Program-made: the position numbers and the translations under genes
The notes under the pieces: model-generated
The model's database searches: none
The model's input: the letters and a program-made list of their open reading frames with translations, nothing else
What the model was told of the DNA's origin: nothing
Origin: Candidatus Manganitrophaceae bacterium
Lineage (GTDB): Bacteria > Nitrospirota > Nitrospiria > SBBL01 > Manganitrophaceae
Assembly: GCA_004297235.1 (NCBI GenBank)
Contig: SCUR01000178.1
Location: 1 to 9,044 of the forward strand
DNA length: 9,044 nt
Direction: 5' to 3'
Shown here: positions 1 through 4,476 of the stretch, piece after piece
Layout of the letters: every line of letters starts with the position of its first letter
Numbering within the stretch: the stretch's first letter is position 1

Positions 1-325
1 CCGTTACGTCATCGACGGCTGGGTCAGCCGACGCATGGGGGCGCTCTTTCCGTACGGGACGCTCGTGATCAATGTGAGCGGGAGTTTTATCCTCGGCCTC
101 TTCGCGACGACGATCACCGAACGGTTCATCGTTCATCCCCACTGGCGCTTGTTGGTCGCCATCGGTTTTGTCGGAGCGTACACGACCTTCTCGACATTCG
201 AATACGAAACTCATAAACTAATGGAAGAGGGGAGTTTTGCATTGGCGCTGTTCAACATTCTTCTGAGTGTGGCGGTCGGATTGCTGGCGGTCCGTCTGGG
301 GATTGTGTTGGCGCGGAAAATCTAG
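1..325 (+). CDS. crcB: Fluoride ion channel FluC/CrcB, 3' part (5' end outside window)
   Basis: This is the C-terminal part of a small four-helix fluoride exporter of the inner membrane, which works as a dual-topology dimer that lets F- leave the cytoplasm. The reading frame is open from base 2, and the codons before the ATG at 35 read RYVIDGWVSRR, which matches the usual FluC stretch after the first helix. The gene therefore starts upstream of the window and the ATG at 35 is internal. Family signatures are visible: the helix-2 motif NVSGSFILG and the helix-3 break motif GFVGAYTTFSTFEYE, which carries the TTFST segment lining the fluoride and central sodium sites. A final hydrophobic helix (ALFNILLSVAVGLLAVRLGIVLA) completes the fold. 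The DUF190 gene begins 9 bases after the stop, so the two are very likely cotranscribed. A fluoride riboswitch, if present, would lie outside the window. Confidence 0.93.
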   Translation, partial: RYVIDGWVSRRMGALFPYGTLVINVSGSFILGLFATTITERFIVHPHWRLLVAIGFVGAYTTFSTFEYETHKLMEEGSFALALFNILLSVAVGLLAVRLGIVLARKI

Positions 326-334
326 AGGGCCTTC

Positions 335-682
335 ATGCTAAGAAAAGAAAAAGCGAAGCGGCTCACCATCTACCTTGACGAGACCGAGCAATGGCACGGT
401 CGGGCCCTCTACGAGGCGCTCATCGAATTTTTCCAGACCCATCAGGTGGCCGGGGTTTCCCTTTTTCGCGGATTTGCCGGCTACGGCCGAAGCCGCGTCC
501 TCCATACGCCGAAGATTCTTCGCCTCAGCGAAAACCTTCCGATCAAGTTGGAGATCATCGAGTCGCCGGCGGTGATCGACCGGCTCCTCCCCGAGATTTC
601 ACAGATGGTCCGGAAAGGGCTGATTGAGCTCTCCGATACGGAGGTGATCCGATCCGATGACCCGGAGGCGGGTCCGCATTGA
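335..682 (+). CDS. DUF190 family protein (PII-like fold)
   Basis: A 115-residue cytoplasmic protein of the DUF190 family, a small alpha/beta family related in fold to PII/CutA-like proteins. The typical layout is seen: an N-terminal strand (KRLTIYLDETEQWHGRALYEALIEFF), the glycine-rich central signature GVSLFRGFAGYGRSRVLHT, and the C-terminal LPIKLEIIESPAVIDRLLPEI segment before a last helix. The length is normal for the family. The start ATG follows GAGGG with a 5-base spacer. DUF190 genes are often found next to crcB, and here the gap is only 9 bases, so a role alongside fluoride export is suggested. The biochemical function is not established, and a ligand-binding regulatory role is inferred only from the PII-like fold. 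Confidence 0.9.
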   Translation: MLRKEKAKRLTIYLDETEQWHGRALYEALIEFFQTHQVAGVSLFRGFAGYGRSRVLHTPKILRLSENLPIKLEIIESPAVIDRLLPEISQMVRKGLIELSDTEVIRSDDPEAGPH

Positions 683-708
683 CAAGTTCGATCCGGCTCG
701 GCTAGAGT
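679..708 (+). promoter_or_regulatory. Candidate sigma70-type promoter for the three-gene exported operon
   Basis: A perfect TTGACA (679-684) is followed after 18 bases by TAGAGT (703-708, 4 of 6 to TATAAT). The -35 overlaps the TGA of the DUF190 gene. Transcription would start near 715, just ahead of the GGGAG ribosome site (719-723) for the TTG at 730. The leader would be very short. This is pattern evidence only. Confidence 0.4.
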
Positions 709-729
709 GAATGGAAACGGGAGACGGTC

Positions 730-1110
730 TTGAAGATCAACGGCGCGACATCCACCTATCTGAATCCCCTTCTTTTGATCGTCTGGTTTTTTATCTGGGG
801 GATTTGTCCCAACACCACTCCGCGGGTTCAAGCGGCGGAAGCGCTCCCTGTCCATCCCAATCATCATGAGGCCGACGACACTCATCATGCCTCCAAGGGG
901 GCGGAGCACTCCTGCTCCGGCTCCATCTCTTACAGCAAGAGCGATCTCGGTTCGGATCGACTCTGGAGTTCGGCGGGGTCGAGTGAAACGGCCGTCTTCA
1001 TCGTCGATCCTTCCTCCGGCCTTCCTCACCCTCCTTACTTCTTTGAGCTCACATTCCTGCCGCGGTTACTGACCGCTTATTATCAACTCTACTCCGTCTA
1101 TCGGATCTGA
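730..1110 (+). CDS. Small exported His-rich protein of unknown function
   Basis: I do not recognise a family. The 126-residue product begins with a likely Sec signal (hydrophobic core LLLIVWFFIWGIC at about residues 14-26, possible cleavage after VQAAEA). A histidine-rich segment follows at residues 42-60 (H42, H45, H46, H52, H53, H60), then Cys62. The C-terminus is aromatic (YYQLYSVYRI). The proposed start is a TTG preceded by GGGAG with a 6-base spacer; no in-frame ATG would keep the signal peptide. The gene lies 43 bases upstream of a beta-barrel gene in the same direction and probably shares its transcript. The His cluster suggests metal binding in the periplasm, but that is inference. 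The antisense ORF over this region has no recognisable features, which favours this strand. The TTG start lowers certainty. Confidence 0.6.
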   Translation: MKINGATSTYLNPLLLIVWFFIWGICPNTTPRVQAAEALPVHPNHHEADDTHHASKGAEHSCSGSISYSKSDLGSDRLWSSAGSSETAVFIVDPSSGLPHPPYFFELTFLPRLLTAYYQLYSVYRI

Positions 1111-1153
1111 TCTTTCCGAAAGGGAATTTCGCCTTTTCAGGGAGGAGAAGATC

Positions 1154-1969
1154 ATGCTTTATCTCTTATCGATCGTTATTTTTCTACTTCATCTATCGGG
1201 GTCCGCCTTCGCACAGGCCGACTATCGGAACCTCGATCCGGGGAGGCCGATGGTGATCGAAGATGCCCAGCCGATCGAGTTCCGCGCATTTGAATTCCAA
1301 CTCGGCCTCCCGCGATATACCCGGCGCGACGGCGGGGCCGATGCGCTCTCTTTCGAACCGGGGCTGACGTGGGGATTCGCGAGGGATGGGCAGGTCGGCA
1401 TCGAAGGGGAGAATGTCACCCGGCGCGACGGAGAGGCGAAGAACAGCTTCGGCGACACGCAGATTCACCTTCTCTATAATCTGAACCAGGAGAGCGAGGC
1501 CCTCCCGGCGATCGCCTTGCGTCCGGAGTTCTCTCTGCCGACCGGGGCCTTCGGAGGCGACCATTTCCATGCGGGATTGAAGGGGATCGCCAGCAAGACC
1601 TTCGGGATGAATCGCCTTCATCTCAACGGTTCCTACACGGCGGGGCCGACCGAGGCGCCGGGTCGCGGAGGAGATCGGGTGAGCCGATCGCTTTATGGAA
1701 TCGCTTATGAACGGACCTTTCCGATCGTTTTCGCCGTGGTGTTGGTTGATCTGTATGCGGTCCGGCCGATCGACGGCAGGCGCGCGGAGGTGATCTCCGA
1801 TCTCGGCGGACGGGTGCAACTGACGCCGACCTGGGTCGTCGATGCCGGCCTGTTTCGCGCCCTTCGAAGCGAAGGGGAGACGCGTTACGGTTTTACGCTC
1901 GGGGTAACGACCGTCTTTTCGTTTCGTCGGTTGTTCCCGACCGGCGAGGTCGGAGGAGGAGAGGAATGA
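1154..1969 (+). CDS. Outer-membrane beta-barrel, phenol MetA degradation/'transporter' type
   Basis: A 271-residue exported protein. Residues 1-20 form a clear signal peptide (MLYLLSIVIFLLHLSGSAFA, cleavage before QA). The rest shows alternating amphipathic beta strands with short turns. It carries features of the Phenol_MetA_deg-like barrel family: SFEPGLTWGFARDGQVGIEGENV, then GDTQIHLLYNL, ALRPEFSLPTG near residues 120-130, AGLKGIASKTFG, and a terminal strand YGFTLGVTTVFSF. The usual length of about 250-320 residues fits. It probably sits in the outer membrane; members are annotated as transporters, but few have known substrates. A GGAGGAG site lies 6-7 bases before the ATG. Its last codons overlap the next gene by ATGA, which points to translational coupling and a shared role with the exported 376-residue protein. 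Confidence 0.75.
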   Translation: MLYLLSIVIFLLHLSGSAFAQADYRNLDPGRPMVIEDAQPIEFRAFEFQLGLPRYTRRDGGADALSFEPGLTWGFARDGQVGIEGENVTRRDGEAKNSFGDTQIHLLYNLNQESEALPAIALRPEFSLPTGAFGGDHFHAGLKGIASKTFGMNRLHLNGSYTAGPTEAPGRGGDRVSRSLYGIAYERTFPIVFAVVLVDLYAVRPIDGRRAEVISDLGGRVQLTPTWVVDAGLFRALRSEGETRYGFTLGVTTVFSFRRLFPTGEVGGGEE

Positions 1970-3096
1970 AAATGAAACGGCTTCTATCCGTTTTGAGCAT
2001 GGGGCTGGTTCTTCTTTTCGCGTCGGCCGGCCGCGCCGACAAGCGGGAAGCGATCTTCTACCTTCCGGGAGAGTATAATTTTGCGACGCGGCGAGCCTAT
2101 CCCGAGTTCGATGCCATGCTCAACGTCATCGACATCGGGCACGCCGAGCTGGCGGAGCGGCTGATCAAAGCAAGAAGCGAGGCGGAGGCGATCCGGATGA
2201 TCGAAGAGGATCTCTTCAATGAGGTGACGAAGAGGTTCCTCGGCCGGAAGCGGCGGCCGCGGTTCTCGCCGGCGGAGGAAACGATCGCTCCGGAGAGTGT
2301 GAAGCTTGCCTGGCGGGTGAACAAGGCGTTCGATTGGACCCATTTTCTTCATCGTCAGGTCTACGACATCTTCTCCGACGATCGAGTGAGGAATAAAGAC
2401 GGCGCGATCCGCGCGGCGCTGAATTACTATCTCACCGAGCCCGAGCGGACCTTTCCCCTCCGGATCAAATCGATGCGGCTGATGGAGGGACAGCCGTTCT
2501 CCGGCTACTGGAAGGAGCACTATCCGAAATTCAACGGGGCGATCTGGGCCTATCATTGGCTGCAGCTGGCGGGAAATGAGGCCCTTCTGGAGCCCGATCC
2601 CCGGGCGCGGCAAATGAAGATGGAGACCGCCGTCGACGAATTCAAGAAGATGTTCATCGATCCTGCCCGGCTTCCGAAGCATATGCCGATGGCGCATGAG
2701 ATCTCGCCGACTTTTTCGGCGCGCTTTCCGCAGATCGCCGCCACCTTCGACAACCTTCACAGCTTTCACGACATCTACATGGACATTCTGACCAATCCGT
2801 CGGTTCGAAACAAACGGGAGGAAGCCTATCGTCAGCTCCATCTGATGCAGGAGCCGATCCAGGATCTGGAGACGATGCCGCTCCATCCGCTGCCGTCGAT
2901 TCCGATCGAGCGGCAACAGACGCTGCTTCAGATGCGTCCGGAAGAGGCGATGGCGATGATGATGATGTCGACCGAGGAACAGATGGCTTTCCTGGCAATG
3001 TCCCCGGAGCAGCGGCGGGAGCGGGTGGCGCAGCGGCGCAACGGGGAAGGGAATCATCCGCAAGGCCATTCCGGGGAGAGCAACCGAGCCGAATAA
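1966..3096 (+). CDS. Exported protein of unknown function with Met-rich C-terminus
   Basis: I do not recognise a family. The 376-residue product has a signal peptide (MKMKRLLSVLSMGLVLLFASAGRA, likely cleavage near residue 24), so it should be periplasmic or surface-attached. The mature part is mostly helical with conserved-looking aromatic and His segments: FDWTHFLHRQVYDIFSD (122-138), FSGYWKEHYPKFNGAIWAYHWLQ (178-200) and FDNLHSFHDIYMDIL (261-275). From about residue 318 it becomes Met-rich and charged (LLQMRPEEAMAMMMMSTEEQMAFLAM), ending in a hydrophilic tail with two His (QRRNGEGNHPQGHSG). No catalytic motif or haem CXXCH is present, and there is no Cys in the protein. It starts inside the barrel gene (ATGA overlap) after GGAGGAGGAGAGGA, so the two are coupled. 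Met and His clusters often mark copper or silver handling in the periplasm; here that is only a suggestion. Confidence 0.8.
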   Translation: MKMKRLLSVLSMGLVLLFASAGRADKREAIFYLPGEYNFATRRAYPEFDAMLNVIDIGHAELAERLIKARSEAEAIRMIEEDLFNEVTKRFLGRKRRPRFSPAEETIAPESVKLAWRVNKAFDWTHFLHRQVYDIFSDDRVRNKDGAIRAALNYYLTEPERTFPLRIKSMRLMEGQPFSGYWKEHYPKFNGAIWAYHWLQLAGNEALLEPDPRARQMKMETAVDEFKKMFIDPARLPKHMPMAHEISPTFSARFPQIAATFDNLHSFHDIYMDILTNPSVRNKREEAYRQLHLMQEPIQDLETMPLHPLPSIPIERQQTLLQMRPEEAMAMMMMSTEEQMAFLAMSPEQRRERVAQRRNGEGNHPQGHSGESNRAE

Positions 3097-3155
3097 ATAA
3101 ACTATTGACAACGACGGCCGACTGTTGGCACCCTATTCGGGATTTCATCGGGAGG

Positions 3156-3173
3156 CGCCGGGAACATCCGGCG
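3156..3173 (+). other. GC-rich hairpin in the gpmA leader
   Basis: CGCCGG and CCGGCG form a perfect 6-base-pair stem around the loop GAACAT, ending 33 bases before the gpmA ATG. No T run follows, so it is not a classical terminator for the upstream operon. It could be a leader structure or a weak attenuator. Confidence 0.3.
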
Positions 3174-3194
3174 GGGTGCTGAGACGATTTGCGT

Positions 3195-3200
3195 GGAGAG
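3195..3200 (+). promoter_or_regulatory. Ribosome binding site that fixes the gpmA start
   Basis: GGAGAG stands 6 bases before the ATG at 3207. An in-frame TTG at 3189 would start before this site and add six residues (MRGEKR) that family members lack, so the ATG is preferred. Confidence 0.7.
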
Positions 3201-3206
3201 AAAAGA

Positions 3207-3956
3207 ATGAGAAAGTTGGTGCTGGTCCGCCATGGCCAGAGTACTTGGAACAAGGAGAATCGGTTCACCGGATGGACCGATGTGGGGCTGTCGGAAAAGG
3301 GGATCGAGGAGGCGACCGAGGCGGGGAAGTGGCTGCTGAAGGAAGGGTATCGATTCGACCTCGCCTACACGTCGGTCTTGAAGCGCGCCATCAAAACCCT
3401 CTGGATCATCGAGGAGGAGATGGACCTGATGTGGATTCCGGTGCAGAAGAGCTGGCGGCTCAACGAGCGGCACTACGGCGCGCTTCAGGGGCTGGACAAG
3501 GTCGAGACGACCGAGAAGTTCGGCGCGGAGCAGGTGAACCTCTGGCGCCGCAGCTTCGACATCCCGCCGCCGCCGCTCACGCCGGACGACCCGCGCTATC
3601 CGGGGAACGATCCGCGCTATGCCGATCTGAAGAAGGAAGAGATCCCCCTCACCGAGTCGCTCAAGGAGACCATCGCCCGCTTTCTTCCCTATTGGCACGA
3701 AACGATCGCCCCGACCGTGCGGGCGGGGAAGAATGTTCTGATCGTCGCGCACGGCAACAGCTTGCGCGGGCTGGTCAAATATCTCGACAAGATGTCCGAC
3801 GAGGAGATCGTCGGCTACAACATCCCCACCGGAATCCCGCTGGTTTATGAATTGAAAGACGATTTGACGCCGATCCGCCATTTCTACTTAGGCGATCCGG
3901 AGAAGATCAAAAAGGCGATTGAAGAGGTGGCCGGCCAGACAAAGAAGAAGGGATAG
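3207..3956 (+). CDS. gpmA: 2,3-bisphosphoglycerate-dependent phosphoglycerate mutase
   Basis: This enzyme interconverts 3-phosphoglycerate and 2-phosphoglycerate in glycolysis and gluconeogenesis, passing through a phosphohistidine primed by 2,3-BPG. The 249-residue length equals the E. coli protein within one residue. The histidine phosphatase motif LVRHGQSTWN places the phosphorylated His at residue 9. Also visible are NRFTGWTDVGLSEKG, YTSVLKRAIKTLW, KSWRLNERHYGALQGL (general acid Glu87 and following His), WRRSFDIPPPPL, DPRYADL, VAHGNSLRGLVKYLD (second catalytic His182) and NIPTGIPLVYEL. The C-terminal Lys-rich tail is normal for dPGMs and closes over the active site in homologues. The gene stands apart from the operon before it and converges with the LAB_N gene. 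It looks like an ordinary, intact housekeeping gene. Confidence 0.97.
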   Translation: MRKLVLVRHGQSTWNKENRFTGWTDVGLSEKGIEEATEAGKWLLKEGYRFDLAYTSVLKRAIKTLWIIEEEMDLMWIPVQKSWRLNERHYGALQGLDKVETTEKFGAEQVNLWRRSFDIPPPPLTPDDPRYPGNDPRYADLKKEEIPLTESLKETIARFLPYWHETIAPTVRAGKNVLIVAHGNSLRGLVKYLDKMSDEEIVGYNIPTGIPLVYELKDDLTPIRHFYLGDPEKIKKAIEEVAGQTKKKG

Positions 3957-3959
3957 CGC

Positions 3960-3981
3960 CGATCAGAGAAGATCCTGATCG
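3960..3981. terminator. Weak inverted repeat between convergent genes
   Basis: CGATCAG and CTGATCG form a 7-base-pair stem with an 8-base loop, 3 bases after the gpmA stop and 10 bases from the stop of the opposing gene. Its position suits a shared bidirectional terminator, but there is no T run on either side. Confidence 0.3.
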
Positions 3982-3991
3982 CAGTGACCGA

Positions 3992-4291
3992 TCACGGCTC
4001 GGGGGGAACGCTATCGACGGCCGGCTGTTTTCCCTTCACCCGTTGGATCAAATGCAGATTGCGGGCATAGATTAAAAGGCCGCCGGCCTGGCCGAAGATG
4101 AAGACCGGGTCGGCGGTGTGGATCGCGTAGATCAACAGAATCAGTCCGCCGGCGATGCTGAGATACCAGAATTCAATCGGGATCACGCTCCGGCCTTTCT
4201 TCTCGCTCTTCAGCCACTGGATTAAGAAGCGCATCGAGAACATCGCCTGCCCCAAAAATCCAACGGTCAACCAGATTGCGTGTGAATCCAT
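3992..4291 (-). CDS. Stand-alone lipid A biosynthesis N-terminal (LAB_N) domain protein
   Basis: A 99-residue inner-membrane protein consisting of one LAB_N domain, the module that precedes some LpxB lipid-A-disaccharide synthases and also occurs alone. The signatures are clear: GFLGQAMFSMRFLIQWLKSEKKGRSVIPIEFWYLSIAGGLILLIYAIHTADPVFIFGQAGGLLIYARNLHLI. About three membrane helices are seen (residues 4-24, 37-57, 61-82), with a short Pro-rich tail. The fold is related to the half-SWEET/PQ-loop type, so it may act as a dimer. No LpxB catalytic part follows; only the convergent gpmA lies downstream. The start chosen is the ATG at 4291, because GGAGG sits 5 bases before it; an in-frame ATG at 4303 would add MEDG and has a poorer site. 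The actual substrate is unknown; a link to envelope lipid or glycan assembly is inferred. Confidence 0.88.
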   Translation of the reverse strand: MDSHAIWLTVGFLGQAMFSMRFLIQWLKSEKKGRSVIPIEFWYLSIAGGLILLIYAIHTADPVFIFGQAGGLLIYARNLHLIQRVKGKQPAVDSVPPEP

Positions 4292-4296
4292 CCCGT

Positions 4297-4301
4297 CCTC
4301 C
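4297..4301 (-). promoter_or_regulatory. Ribosome binding site for the LAB_N gene
   Basis: GGAGG on the minus strand lies 5 bases before the ATG at 4291. It overlaps the alternative ATG at 4303, which makes the downstream ATG the better start. Confidence 0.6.
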
Positions 4302-4357
4302 ATAATGATGATCCGCTTCCGCGTCCGCTGGGAATCGTGGGACTCAGAAATGGATGA

Positions 4358-4386
4358 ACCCTACCATGAAAAAGGCCGGGGTTCAA
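4358..4386 (-). promoter_or_regulatory. Weak promoter candidate for the LAB_N gene
   Basis: On the minus strand TTGAAC (4386-4381) is followed after 17 bases by TAGGGT (4363-4358). The match is 4 of 6 and 3 of 6 to the sigma70 consensus. The 185-base stretch 4292-4476 holds no gene that I can support, and this is the only promoter-like pair I noticed in it. Confidence 0.2.
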
Positions 4387-4476
4387 GTCCAGGTTCGCCT
4401 CTGATTGTTCAGCTGAAAAGGAAGGCAAGCCGATGGAAGGCGTTTGGCCATTCCGTGGCGGGAGGAAGGTTTCCGC

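Noticed and set aside
2944..2970. ATG/GCGATG-type repeat encoding the Met run as a possible slippage artefact
   Set aside because: The frame continues with sensible codons to a normal stop and the repeat is short, so there is no sign of a frameshift.
3105..3110. TTGACA as a sigma70 -35 for gpmA
   Set aside because: No acceptable -10 is found 16-18 bases downstream; the nearest TATTCG is 23 bases away.
1984..3111. 375-residue minus-strand ORF opposite the exported 376-residue gene
   Set aside because: It is rich in Arg, His and Leu without any motif. The + strand frame has a signal peptide, a strong ribosome site and an ATGA overlap with its neighbour.
3124..3140. Sigma54-like -24/-12 element (TTGGCACCC...TTCGG) before gpmA
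   Set aside because: The -24 part fits, but the -12 position has GG instead of GC, and no enhancer site or sigma54-type context is visible.
3102..3881. 259-residue minus-strand ORF opposite gpmA
   Set aside because: gpmA matches its family over its full length, so the opposite frame is a shadow.
4371..4400. tRNA-like T-loop (GGTTCAAGTCC) on the + strand
   Set aside because: The loop has the TTCAAGT pattern, but the flanking 5-base stem has two mismatches, and no acceptor, anticodon or D arm could be found at the right distances. At most it is a chance match or a tRNA remnant.
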